64,000 bases of DNA from positions 434,001 through 498,000 of the forward strand of contig NW_003314317.1 in assembly GCF_000143415.4 (NCBI RefSeq), written 5' to 3'. Origin of the DNA: Selaginella moellendorffii. Taxonomy: Eukaryota > Streptophyta > Lycopodiopsida > Selaginellales > Selaginellaceae. Position 1 is the first letter of the stretch. Each line of letters begins with the position of its first letter. Shown in pieces: positions 18,129 through 26,762 of this stretch. The position numbers and the translations under genes were made by a program. The notes under the pieces are model-generated. The model was not told the origin of the DNA. It searched no databases and saw only the letters and a program-made list of their open reading frames with translations.

Positions 18129-19235
18129 TTAAACAAGCTGGACGTTGACAAGATCAGTATATTTTTCTTGATCTTCCTCGACCAAGAGCTGCTTCCACGC
18201 CCCGTCACTCCATTCCATGAGTTTATACCACTTTGTTGGCTTGAGCAACGCGATATAAACCTTGTCATTCCTAGCCTTGATGCTAAACTTCACCGTAGTT
18301 GGATCAAAAACTTCTGGATCATCGATTCCTCTCAAGCATGCAACCTCCTTGAAACTACCCTCCGCTACTTTCAAAAGCCTGAGTAGCCCGTGCATGGGAT
18401 CATATCGAGCAACTAAGAAACCATCCTGCCACTTCTCAAGCCTGATGTCTATGGGTCTACACTCCCCAGTGACAGCACGGCCAAGCTTTACAATGATCTT
18501 GTAATTTTCATCTTCTTGCTCGTCGTACTTGACCACCCGATTAGCTTTCAACCCATACCATCCACCCCCGTCCGTAATCAGGCTGTTCACATAATACTCT
18601 ACCGTTCCATCAATTTCCTCCCATCCATTCCTGCTTGAGTCGAAGACCGACAAAAAGTGCCATGGTGTAAACCCCATAAAAGAGATCATAGGTACAAGAA
18701 GCTGGTATCGTCGTGTGTCATTCTTGTCGAGCACTATGGCCATTCCACCCTGGGCAATAGTTCCGTAGGATTCAAAACTAGGCAAAACCTTCACCTGTTT
18801 GCTGAAAAGATCGCACACAAATACTGTCCATACAGCACTGAATTGCTGCCAACTTGCAAATAAGAAGCAGGCAAGATTACTCTCGCGATCGTAGGCCATA
18901 CAGCTTTCATAGGTGAGAGGACCAAACCCTTGCTTGACATTTTGCCTGGACACAAAGTCCATCAAAAAGTGCAACGGCATCCTCTTGAATAATAATTCCC
19001 CATCACGACTTCTTGGAAGAACAAGGGAAAGCTGGATCAAATTCTTAACCTCGAGCTCCTCCTGACTAAAAGTTGCACTTGCCTGGACTTGCCAACAACA
19101 GGAGCTTAGAATTCTACGCACAGACGCTGCCCACTCCTTAGAAACCAATCTCACACTTCCCAAATCCTCTATCGGAAGCATCTCTAAAATATCCCTGAGG
19201 AATAGCCTAAAAACTTCTTCCCACATCGCTTCCAT
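18129..19235 (-). CDS. F-box protein
   Basis: Intronless, 368 residues on the minus strand. The N-terminus contains a short F-box: FRLFLRDILEMLPIEDLGSV followed by RLVSKEWAASVRRIL, the usual L..D.L..I...LP..DL...R.VSK.W pattern. The rest has the architecture of F-box/kelch-like plant proteins: a FVSRQ..GFGPLTYESCMAY segment, VWTVFVCDLFSKQVKVLP and several WYKL/ W..L beta-propeller-like strands, without clear canonical kelch repeats. The expected role is substrate recognition in an SCF ubiquitin ligase through binding SKP1. It sits between two direct repeats derived from the 3' end of the neighbouring PPR gene. Confidence 0.8.
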   Translation of the reverse strand: MEAMWEEVFRLFLRDILEMLPIEDLGSVRLVSKEWAASVRRILSSCCWQVQASATFSQEELEVKNLIQLSLVLPRSRDGELLFKRMPLHFLMDFVSRQNVKQGFGPLTYESCMAYDRESNLACFLFASWQQFSAVWTVFVCDLFSKQVKVLPSFESYGTIAQGGMAIVLDKNDTRRYQLLVPMISFMGFTPWHFLSVFDSSRNGWEEIDGTVEYYVNSLITDGGGWYGLKANRVVKYDEQEDENYKIIVKLGRAVTGECRPIDIRLEKWQDGFLVARYDPMHGLLRLLKVAEGSFKEVACLRGIDDPEVFDPTTVKFSIKARNDKVYIALLKPTKWYKLMEWSDGAWKQLLVEEDQEKYTDLVNVQLV

Positions 19236-19288
19236 CGTTCTCTACCTAGGCCTCAGGGCAAATTAACTTATAATAATAGACGCGTAAG

Positions 19289-19410
19289 AACGTATGGATC
19301 TAACGCATCTTCGCAAAGTTAGGCGACGAGAAATTGTCGAAGATGGTGGAAAAACTAGAACTCGAGGCACAGAGAAAAACGTTGTAACAGAGCATTTTCT
19401 TTTGTTCTTG
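19289..19410 (+). repeat. Direct repeat, copy 2 (copied end of the PPR gene)
   Basis: Matches 17697-17830 closely, with a deletion in the middle and a few substitutions; it no longer belongs to a long open frame. Further on, GTCAGCCCTATCT at 20050 also matches the sequence after the PPR stop (17870), suggesting that the duplicated block once continued there and was split by the LEA-like gene. Confidence 0.8.
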
Positions 19411-19443
19411 GCAAGATCTCGTGAAGTTGAAAGTAGGGTTCTT

Positions 19444-19993
19444 TCAGCGCATTGTTTGCACGGGTGGCCTGTCCGTAGGCATCCACCAGGTTGGATCGTT
19501 TGGAATTTTCTCCTTGTTGGGGGGAATCACTTGCCCTTTGTATCTGGAGGCAACGTAGCCCTCTGGAACCCAAAATCCCGTCTTTGGGTCCCTGATCCAC
19601 CAGCTCTCTTTGGCGTGTGGGATTTTCTTCTTCTTCATCTCTTCCTCATTGGGCCCAATAATCATGCGTTTCTCCTGTGGATTTCTAGCCGATTTTTTCT
19701 TTCCCTTGCCCGATGGCGGCGATCTCGAGCGAGACTTCCCTTTCTTTCCACCGCTCTTGGTGGCTAAACCCCTGCCGCTCCTGCTGGTTGGATCGCAAAT
19801 TCGGAGAGCCTTTCGTTCGTCATCTCGCGTGAATGGAATTTCTCGCTCTATATGCTACTGACCTCGAATAACAGCAATCGTCCCATCTCGCGCAGCTCGG
19901 GCCCATGAAATCCCATGGCGAGAAGCGTTGCAACACATTCCTGCGAAGGGATCGCTCGAAATTTCTGGCCACAGCCCCGGATTGCCCTGCCAT
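19444..19993 (-). CDS. LEA_3-related small protein with organelle-type N-terminus
   Basis: Predicted 155 residues on the minus strand from exons 19863-19993 and 19444-19780; the 82-bp intron has a GTCAGT donor and an AGCAG acceptor, and the phases agree. The N-terminus MAGQSGAVARNFERSLRRNV is basic, followed by a typical presequence end (RGLATKSGGKKGKSRSRSPP). The conserved part is KESWWIRDPKTGFWVPEGY followed by a WWMPTD segment, clearly related to the WWRPDPVTG.WIPEG motif of the LEA_3 gene at 5728-6091. The second exon alone is open; the first exon is inferred from splice phase and could be different. A role in stress protection of mitochondria or plastids is the family expectation. Confidence 0.65.
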
Positions 19994-20109
19994 CGATCAC
20001 CACGGCCCCAAAACAATTCGAATGGGGTTCGCGCCAAAGGGTATAACACGTCAGCCCTATCTCTAAAATGTGATAATTATTACCATAATATTTTATTTAA
20101 GTTTTATTA

Positions 20110-20183
20110 GCTGGAATAGCTCAGATGGTCAGAGCGTGTGGCTGTTAACCACAAGGTCGGAGGTTCGATCCCTCTTTCCAGCG
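20110..20183 (+). tRNA. tRNA-Asn (anticodon GTT), copy 1
   Basis: Acceptor stem GCTGGAA/TTCCAGC, D arm AGCTCAGATGGTCAGAGC, anticodon loop CTGTTAA with GTT, T loop TTCGATC, discriminator G. 74 nt without intron. The last T-stem pair is a G-T wobble. Confidence 0.93.
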
Positions 20184-20254
20184 TGAATTATGAAAAGTAA
20201 TATTAAAAATTTTACCTATAATTTTTACCATAATTATGTGATTAGATTTTATAA

Positions 20255-20328
20255 GCTGGAATAGCTCAGATGGTCAGAGCGTGTGGCTGTTAACCACAAG
20301 GTCGAAGGTTCGATCCCTCCTTCCAGCG
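20255..20328 (+). tRNA. tRNA-Asn (anticodon GTT), copy 2
   Basis: Same 74-nt tRNA as copy 1, 145 bp downstream, differing at two positions in the T stem; one change gives an A-C mismatch (GAAGG against CCTCC). Spacers around the copies share AATTATTACCATAA-type sequence, so the copies arose by tandem duplication. Confidence 0.92.
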
Positions 20329-20394
20329 TAAATTAAATTGAATATGGTAAATTACAATTACAATTATTACCATAAATATGTCATTAGATTTATA

Positions 20395-20428
20395 AGCTGT
20401 TAACCGGTTCGATCGCTTTTTCCAGCGC
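20395..20428 (+). pseudogene. Truncated tRNA-Asn remnant
   Basis: A third unit keeps GCTGTTAACC joined directly to GGTTCGATCGC and a TTCCAGCG end, having lost the 5' half and the variable region. It lies at the same spacing as the two intact copies. Confidence 0.75.
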
Positions 20429-20461
20429 AATTTTACTCTTTCAATCTTGGCGCAGCCCTAG

Positions 20462-20622
20462 GAATGCGCGGTAAGCATCGATCCATTCCAACTTGCCCTG
20501 GCGATTCGAGCCATGGCAAGGGCCGCGGGGCAGCAGCACAAAGATCTCTCTCCCCAATGCGCGGTAAGCATGGATCCATTCCAAGCCATGGCAAGGCAAC
20601 AGCAGCACAAAGACCTCTCTCC
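20462..20622 (+). repeat. Tandem duplication at the 5' end of the PPR gene
   Basis: The block 20462-20553 (AATGCGCGGTAAGCAT ... CAGCACAAAGATCTCTCTCCCC) is repeated at 20554-20622 with an internal deletion. Both units contain a CCATGGCAAGG start-codon context, so the gene now has two candidate starts encoding a repeated QQHKDLSP motif. Confidence 0.8.
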
Positions 20623-22924
20623 CCTGCTCGACGCGCTCAAATCGTGCAGCGCTGCCAGAGATCTCGAGAAGGGCAAGGCCGTCCACGCCGCCGCGATCCA
20701 GAGCAGTGACGACTCCAACATCTACGTCGCAAACAGCCTCGTCGCGATGTACTCCAAGTGTGGAAGCCTCGCCGATGCAAAGAGCGTCTTTGACAGGATC
20801 TCTTCGCGCACAGTCGCCTCCTGGAACGCGCTGATGCTTGGATACGTGGAAAACGGGCATGGAGAGCTCGCACTCGAGCTCCTCTCGCGGATGACCCACG
20901 CTCCAAACGCTCGAAGCTTTGCTACTGCAGTGAGGGCGTGCGGAATCCTGGCTGGGAGCGACGAAGAGAAGCTCGAGAGGCTCTTGGATTTGCACTCCCG
21001 AGCGGAAAAATGTGGCCTTGACTCGGATATCTTTGTGGCGACGAGCTTGGTCGATGCTTATGTGAAGTGTCGGAGGCTCCAGAGTTCTTGCAAGGCTTTC
21101 CAGAGGAGTTTGAGGCGAGACGTGGTGCTGTGGACGGCACTGATCCTCGGATGTGTGGAGAACCAAGAACACGATTTGGCTCTCGAGGTTTTCTCGTCCA
21201 TGATGGCCGAAGGATGCAAGCCAAATGCTCGGACTTATGTTGCTGCTGTCAAGGCTTGCAGTGGTTTGGCCGAGAAAGAAGGTGGCAAGGTTTTGGATGG
21301 GAGGCTTGTCAAGATGGAGGCTCTGGAAAAAGGAGTTTTTCTCCAGGCTTTGGCTGCAAAGAATGGTTTTGATACCGATGCTTTCCTGGCGAGCACTCTG
21401 ATCGACATGTTTGCAAAGTGTGGGAGCATGGTTGATGCTCGGAGGATTTTTGATGGATCGGCTCGCGGCAAAGACGTGGTTTTGTGGAACGCTTTCATGC
21501 TGGGATGCGCGGAGAATGGCGAGGAAGAAGCTGCTCTGGAGGTTTTCTACGACATGGTTGAGTTCTGTGAGCCGAATCAGCGGAGTTTTGTGGCTCTTTT
21601 CAAGGCTTGCTCGGGCTTGGCGGCCAGAGAAGCTGGACGAGATGCGGGAAAGAAGCTTGTGTGGCTTGAGAAAGCCATGGCTTTTCACTCCCGAGCGGCA
21701 CAAAACGGATTTTCGGCTGAGATGTTCGTCGCCAACAGCCTTGTCGATTTGTATGCAAAGTGTGGGAGCATGGCGGACGCAAGGAGAGTTTTTGATGGGA
21801 TGGAATCGTATGATTTCGTCGCATGGAACACTCTCCTTGTTAACTACGTGGAAGACGGACAAGAACTTTTAGCTCTCGAGCTTTTCTCTGGGATAGAATC
21901 CCGGCTCCAAAGCTCCGGAGTGTTTGTCACTGCTCTCAAGGCCTGTGCTCGGTACGCAGCGAAAGAACAGGGAAAACAGATCGATGGCAAAGTTCTAAAG
22001 CTCGAGTCCTTGGAGAAAGGCATGGCTCTTCACTCGCAAGCTTTGAAGAGTGGCCTCGATCACGACGTTCACGTCTCAAGCTCGCTGGTGGACATGTACG
22101 CAAGCTGCGGGAGCTGCGACGACGCTCGGAAAGCTTTCGACGGGATGAAACATCACGACGTGGTGTCGTGGAGCACGCTGATCGACTGCTTCGCCGAGAA
22201 CGGCCAAGGCAAGATCGCTCTCGGGCTGTTCTCTTCGATGGTCTGTGCGGGATTCTCACCCAACTCCCTGACTTACGTCGCAGCTCTCAAAGCTTGTGCG
22301 AGCCTGGTGGATTTCAAGGCCGGGAGCTCGATCCACGCTCAAGTTTGCCGAAGAGGCATCGAGGATGATCCCGTTCTAGCGACCTGTCTGGTGGATTTCT
22401 TCAGCAAATCCGGGGCCATGGACAAGGCTCAGGAGGTATTTGATTCGGTTCGCGAGAGAGATCTAGTGATCTGGACCGCTTTGATCTCAGGATACAGTCA
22501 CCAGGGAGACACGAGCAAAACTTTTGCGCTTTTCGACGCCATGCAAGAACAGGGCTTACGTCCAAACGGCGTGACTTACGTGACCATCTTGACGGCGTGC
22601 AGCCACGCCGGGCTCGTGAAGAAAGGCCAGAGTTTGTTCGAGGGGATGACTCGTAAGCACGGGATCTCTCCAGAGATGGAGCACTACCTGTGCATGGTGG
22701 ACATGCTGGGACGAGCGAACAAGCTGGAAGAAGCTCTGGCTATGGCGAAGGAGATGCCCTTCCAAGCGACCGAGACGGTGTGGACGACGGTGCTGGGAGC
22801 TTGCAAGAAATGGGGCAATGTGGAGATTGGAAAGGCTGCGTTTCAGGCCTTTGTGGACGTGGGAGGAAGCGATGCTGCAGCGTACACGCTAATGGCGAAT
22901 CTGTGGAAGAGCTCAAGCAAATAA
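20513..22924 (+). CDS. Pentatricopeptide repeat protein, PLS class
   Basis: Intronless, 803 residues from the ATG at 20513; in-frame ATGs in the second unit of a 5' duplication (20570, 20588) are alternatives. It has the long P-L-S triplet layout, with repeated HSRA..GF..D.FVA.SLVD.YAKCGSM.DARRVFDG blocks alternating with VVLWNAFMLGCAENGE and ACSGLAA-type motifs. It ends with the L2/S2 region (YVTILTACSHAGLVKKGQSL, HYLCMVDMLGRANKLEEALA) and an incomplete E motif (AYTLMANLWKSSSK). There is no DYW domain. Predicted organelle RNA-binding factor; target unknown. Each L motif carries a longer insert (for example EKEGGKVLDGRLVKMEALEK) repeated between units, an idiosyncratic feature. Confidence 0.88.
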   Translation: MARAAGQQHKDLSPQCAVSMDPFQAMARQQQHKDLSPLLDALKSCSAARDLEKGKAVHAAAIQSSDDSNIYVANSLVAMYSKCGSLADAKSVFDRISSRTVASWNALMLGYVENGHGELALELLSRMTHAPNARSFATAVRACGILAGSDEEKLERLLDLHSRAEKCGLDSDIFVATSLVDAYVKCRRLQSSCKAFQRSLRRDVVLWTALILGCVENQEHDLALEVFSSMMAEGCKPNARTYVAAVKACSGLAEKEGGKVLDGRLVKMEALEKGVFLQALAAKNGFDTDAFLASTLIDMFAKCGSMVDARRIFDGSARGKDVVLWNAFMLGCAENGEEEAALEVFYDMVEFCEPNQRSFVALFKACSGLAAREAGRDAGKKLVWLEKAMAFHSRAAQNGFSAEMFVANSLVDLYAKCGSMADARRVFDGMESYDFVAWNTLLVNYVEDGQELLALELFSGIESRLQSSGVFVTALKACARYAAKEQGKQIDGKVLKLESLEKGMALHSQALKSGLDHDVHVSSSLVDMYASCGSCDDARKAFDGMKHHDVVSWSTLIDCFAENGQGKIALGLFSSMVCAGFSPNSLTYVAALKACASLVDFKAGSSIHAQVCRRGIEDDPVLATCLVDFFSKSGAMDKAQEVFDSVRERDLVIWTALISGYSHQGDTSKTFALFDAMQEQGLRPNGVTYVTILTACSHAGLVKKGQSLFEGMTRKHGISPEMEHYLCMVDMLGRANKLEEALAMAKEMPFQATETVWTTVLGACKKWGNVEIGKAAFQAFVDVGGSDAAAYTLMANLWKSSSK

Positions 22925-23118
22925 GTAGCGGCGAATGCTTTGCAAACGATCAAAATGGTGGTGGGGGAATCCCGGGTCAATCAACAACGTCCAGATCTTC
23001 ATTCAAGCTTGCGGGTTGGCCGAGACTTCCTTGGATTGTGGAGAGGAAATCTCCATTTAAAGTTGGAGAGTTCTACGTTTCTAGCACTGGCTGGCGCTGG
23101 AATCCATTCGTCACCACG

Positions 23119-24555
23119 ATGAGGATCGTCCTGTTACTAGTCTCCATCTTGATTGCTGCTGCTTCTCGCAGTAACGATCGGGTGCTCAGGGATCTCGCGA
23201 GGGAGGAGCAGCAAAGATCTTTGCCGGGGATCAAGCTGGGAATGAGCAGGCTCGACAAGTGGGGATCTTTGCACTCTTTCTCGTCACTCACGCGGAGCTT
23301 CCTTGACGAGCTCCTCCACGAAGTTGTCACCCACGACTTCGCTCGAGCTCGAGCTCTCGCCAGCAGGCTCGTCTCGTCAAACTCCCCGAATCGCTCTTCT
23401 TCGGATCATCGCCATCTCGCCGAGGAAGAAGTGGAGCACGACCTCGCCCAGACTCCTGTGAGCTTCACCAATGGCGGTGTCTACTACTCCACCATCACCC
23501 TCGGCTCGCCACCCAAGGACTTCTCGCTCGTCATGGACACCGGCAGTGATCTCACCTGGGTCCGGTGCGATCCTTGCTCCCCGGACTGCAGCTCCACCTT
23601 CGATCGCCTGGCTTCCAACACTTACAAGGCTCTCACTTGTGCGGATGATGTATGCTCCTACTTGCGCCACACCGATTGCTCCAGCTCCTCCTCCTCGGCT
23701 AGCTCCGGCTGCCAGTACTCCTACGGCTATGGCGACGGCTCCTTCACTCAGGGAGATCTCTCCGTGGACACGCTCAAGATGGCGGGTGCCGCGAGCGACG
23801 AGCTGGAAGAGTTCCCGGGTTTCGTGTTTGGCTGCGGCTCTCTCCTCAAGGGTCTCATCTCCGGCGAAGTTGGAATCCTCGCTCTCTCGCCCGGATCGCT
23901 CTCGTTTCCGTCCCAGATTGGAGAGAAGTATGGCAACAAGTTCTCCTACTGTCTCCTCCGGCAGACCGCCCAGAATTCGCTCAAGAAAAGCCCAATGGTT
24001 TTTGGAGAGGCCGCGGTGGAGCTCAAGGAGCCCGGCTCCGGCAAGCTCCAAGAGCTCCAGTACACGCCCATTGGCGAAAGCTCCATTTACTACACGGTCC
24101 GGCTGGATGGAATTTCGGTTGGAAACCAACGGCTGGATCTCTCCCCCAGCGCATTCCTCAACGGCCAGGACAAGCCCACCATCTTCGATTCGGGGACAAC
24201 GCTCACGATGCTCCCGCCCGGGGTGTGCGATTCCATCAAGCAATCGCTGGCGTCCATGGTTTCCGGCGCGGAATTTGTGGCGATCAAGGGCCTGGATGCG
24301 TGCTTTCGGGTGCCGCCATCGTCCGGCCAGGGTCTCCCGGACATTACGTTCCATTTCAATGGTGGTGCCGATTTTGTGACGCGTCCAAGCAACTATGTGA
24401 TCGATCTGGGGAGTCTCCAGTGCTTGATCTTTGTTCCCACGAACGAGGTGTCAATCTTTGGGAACCTCCAGCAGCAGGATTTCTTTGTGCTGCACGACAT
24501 GGACAATCGGAGGATTGGATTCAAGGAGACTGACTGTGGTAGCCTGAGAGCTTAA
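23119..24555 (+). CDS. Secreted pepsin-like aspartic protease (A1, nepenthesin/CND41-like)
   Basis: Intronless, 478 residues. The open frame runs further upstream, but the ATG at 23119 opens a clear signal peptide (MRIVLLLVSILIAAASRS). A propeptide of about 100 residues with basic-acidic helices follows. The mature part begins at GGVYYSTITLGSPPKDFSLV and carries the first catalytic motif DTGSDLTWVRC, a cysteine-rich nepenthesin-type insert (CDPCSPDC ... CQYSYGYGDGS), then the second catalytic motif DSGTTLTMLP and the C-terminal FGNLQQQDFFVLHDMDNRRI. Both catalytic aspartates are intact. Likely secreted to the apoplast or vacuole; substrates unknown. Confidence 0.92.
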   Translation: MRIVLLLVSILIAAASRSNDRVLRDLAREEQQRSLPGIKLGMSRLDKWGSLHSFSSLTRSFLDELLHEVVTHDFARARALASRLVSSNSPNRSSSDHRHLAEEEVEHDLAQTPVSFTNGGVYYSTITLGSPPKDFSLVMDTGSDLTWVRCDPCSPDCSSTFDRLASNTYKALTCADDVCSYLRHTDCSSSSSSASSGCQYSYGYGDGSFTQGDLSVDTLKMAGAASDELEEFPGFVFGCGSLLKGLISGEVGILALSPGSLSFPSQIGEKYGNKFSYCLLRQTAQNSLKKSPMVFGEAAVELKEPGSGKLQELQYTPIGESSIYYTVRLDGISVGNQRLDLSPSAFLNGQDKPTIFDSGTTLTMLPPGVCDSIKQSLASMVSGAEFVAIKGLDACFRVPPSSGQGLPDITFHFNGGADFVTRPSNYVIDLGSLQCLIFVPTNEVSIFGNLQQQDFFVLHDMDNRRIGFKETDCGSLRA

Positions 24556-25891
24556 CTAGGATTTGTCTGGAATGTATGAATCGTTTTTTGTATTTTCTAT
24601 AATGAGAAGAATTCGCATTGAGATCACTAATTCTTCCCTTAAAGCTAAGCACACTCGCTTGATCGCCACCAAATCACACCCTGAAATTGACGGTAGTGTG
24701 ATACTGGAGAAATCTCAATTTTTGGCTGCTACCTTGTTAACGTTGTACTTAGAAAGCTCCTGAAAATCGCAAGCAATGACATTTTCTTCGAATGCTGGCA
24801 CAGACGCTTGCAGGGAAGCAATTGTCGAGCAGTGCCTCCACTTCTTATAATGTTCTTTCTTCCTTCTTTCCTGAAGCGTTCTGTTTTGTTTGCCTCCTTG
24901 GTACCATGAGGCAGCAGCAGTTCTGCTGCAGCTTACTGTCGCGTCATGAAAAGCAGAAGCAGAGCTTGCGTCCTCGTGATCCGAGGCATCTTGTCTGGGG
25001 ATTGTCTCCCGCTCAAACCTTGACGTGGGGACACAATGTGCGTCACTACTGAGGTGAGCCAAGGTGAGCCAGCTCGCGGTCTTCATGTCCACATGGAGCC
25101 GGAGGTGACGCCCCGGCTACCGTGATTCTACACGCGTTTGTGCTCGTCAATACCGGGTCCCAGCTTGCAATTCAGAGATATGGACATGGAGCTTGGTCAG
25201 AGATCACTTTGGGTGAACAGCATCTCAACTCGTCACCGTGGAGTATGCAGGCCATGTCGCATGACTAACTACACGCTACGAAGCTACGCCAACCGAACAT
25301 CGTTGCAGAGATTACTCATTGGCTGATAGAAGATATGGATCGCTACGACCATCGCGAGAACGAGGAAAGTCTAGCATGTTAAGATCAGTACTGTTTTATC
25401 TCCTCTCTTTTCCTCATGTGAGAGAGTCGTTTTTCCCATCGGGGCGAATAGAAGATGAATTTTTAACATATGCTTCCATCATTGTTGTCTGCCTATTTCT
25501 CCATATATCGATGGTGTCAGATGATAATGCATTGATTTTCGCATAGATCTAGAACTGCATTTCAAGTCAAAAGCCATGGCTGAGCTTGGCTGGCCTGCCA
25601 ATCGATGATCCTATTCAGCTTGTAAAATGGACAATCTCGCTCTTCCAAAAAGCATCCGAATCTTCACTTTAATAAGACTTAAAGCAGTTCGCATTAAAAG
25701 CTAGATTAGTGATATACCTCGTGTGGCTTGCTATGGAAGTTTTTCCGCTATTTAAAGAGACCACTTTTAGCCTTCACAGGAATTAGGCAGCATGAGGTCT
25801 TTGAGTTTTAGAGGCAGAACGAACTTTGGCATTGATGTTAGAAGTGATTCCTGTGGGTGGATTATCTACTGGAGGTTAATGTTCATAGCAG
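24556..25891. other. Intergenic region, no gene recognised
   Basis: Beyond the 3' flank of the aspartic protease I find only short open frames on both strands (for example 24715-25092 minus, 25792-26082 plus) without domains, and no tRNA or repeat. The last 100 bp may hold an upstream exon of the gene that follows: an ATG at 25792 opens a frame but I cannot join it in phase with confidence. Confidence 0.4.
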
Positions 25892-26557
25892 CTTACAGGA
25901 TGGTCCAAGATACATGGAAAGACAAAAAAGAAGAAGACCAGCAACAAAAGGACGAGGAACAGGCCGATTTGCAAAAAGAAGAAGACGAAGAAAAAGAAAA
26001 AGAAGAAGAAGAGGAAGAAGAAGAAGAACAGGAAGAGAGTAGCAAAATCATCATCTCAAAGCAAGAAAAAGAAAGTAAGTGAAGATGAATCTCATAGTGG
26101 TGTGTCTAAGTCTGAGATGCTTCAAACTATTCTCCAGTACTGTCCTGTGTATGTGAAGCCTCCGGCAGTAGATGTCTTCTCACTAAGTTTTAAGATTCAA
26201 CCTGGGATGAATCCTTTTGAGATGTCTAAGCCAGGTTTGCTGGTCTATGAGTTGCTCCGGCGTCCAGATGCTGCAGCAAAGCTGGCCCCGGCGGGTCTCG
26301 ACCCCGTGCATGACATCCAATTGCGGCACGATGCTGATGGTATTTATAACGCTCAACTGGTAGAGAGGATTTCCAAGATGCTGAACAAGCTGAAAAACTA
26401 TTTCCCCGACAGTGAGGACAAACTCAAGGGAACACCATATGCCGGATCCAGTTCAGGAGACATGCCTTACAACATCGATACTGACCGTACTCTGGAGGAG
26501 ATAACCAGGAGCTTTGACAAAGCTGCCAAACAGGGCTGCACTTGCCGGGAGAATTAG
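25892..26557 (+). CDS. Lysine-rich unidentified protein, probable last exon (5' end unknown)
   Basis: An acceptor-like CATAGCAG precedes 25892 and the frame is open for 221 codons to a stop at 26555-26557. The N-terminal third is a poly-lysine stretch (KTKKKKTSNKRTRNRP, then long K/R runs), then SSSQSKKKKVSEDESHSG. The rest is a compact domain of about 145 residues (EMLQTILQYCPVYVKPPAVD, NPFEMSKPGLLVYELLRRPD, DTDRTLEEITRSFDKAAKQG) that I do not recognise. No ATG lies near the start of the frame, so an upstream exon is needed. The overlapping acidic frame (25792-26082) is the same purine-rich repeat read one base off. A nuclear or nucleolar protein is a guess based on the lysine tract only. 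Confidence 0.45.
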   Translation, partial: LTGWSKIHGKTKKKKTSNKRTRNRPICKKKKTKKKKKKKKRKKKKNRKRVAKSSSQSKKKKVSEDESHSGVSKSEMLQTILQYCPVYVKPPAVDVFSLSFKIQPGMNPFEMSKPGLLVYELLRRPDAAAKLAPAGLDPVHDIQLRHDADGIYNAQLVERISKMLNKLKNYFPDSEDKLKGTPYAGSSSGDMPYNIDTDRTLEEITRSFDKAAKQGCTCREN

Positions 26558-26762
26558 CATCGTTTTTAAAATACACTTTAGATGAGACGTTTTGTTCCTT
26601 CCATTGTCTTTTAAAAGCTCATTCTAAATTTACCACGGCCCAGGGAGACAAGCGCTTTGGGCTTTCAAGTCAATTTGACTTAAGCAGTGGTTTTGACTAA
26701 AAATTTTGACCAACTTTGAATTAGGGTTCACTCAGAAATAGGGTTCTTGGTGGAATAGTGCC

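Noticed and set aside
20441-21862. Open minus-strand frame of 473 codons opposite the third PPR gene
   Set aside because: Same artefact: periodic repeats keep the antisense frame open; no recognisable protein.
22690-23118. Upstream extension of the aspartic protease frame
   Set aside because: Overlaps the PPR coding region in another frame and precedes an evident signal peptide starting at 23119.
23377-24379. Long overlapping frames on both strands in the aspartic protease gene
   Set aside because: Low-complexity shadow frames; the catalytic motifs are all in the 23119 frame.
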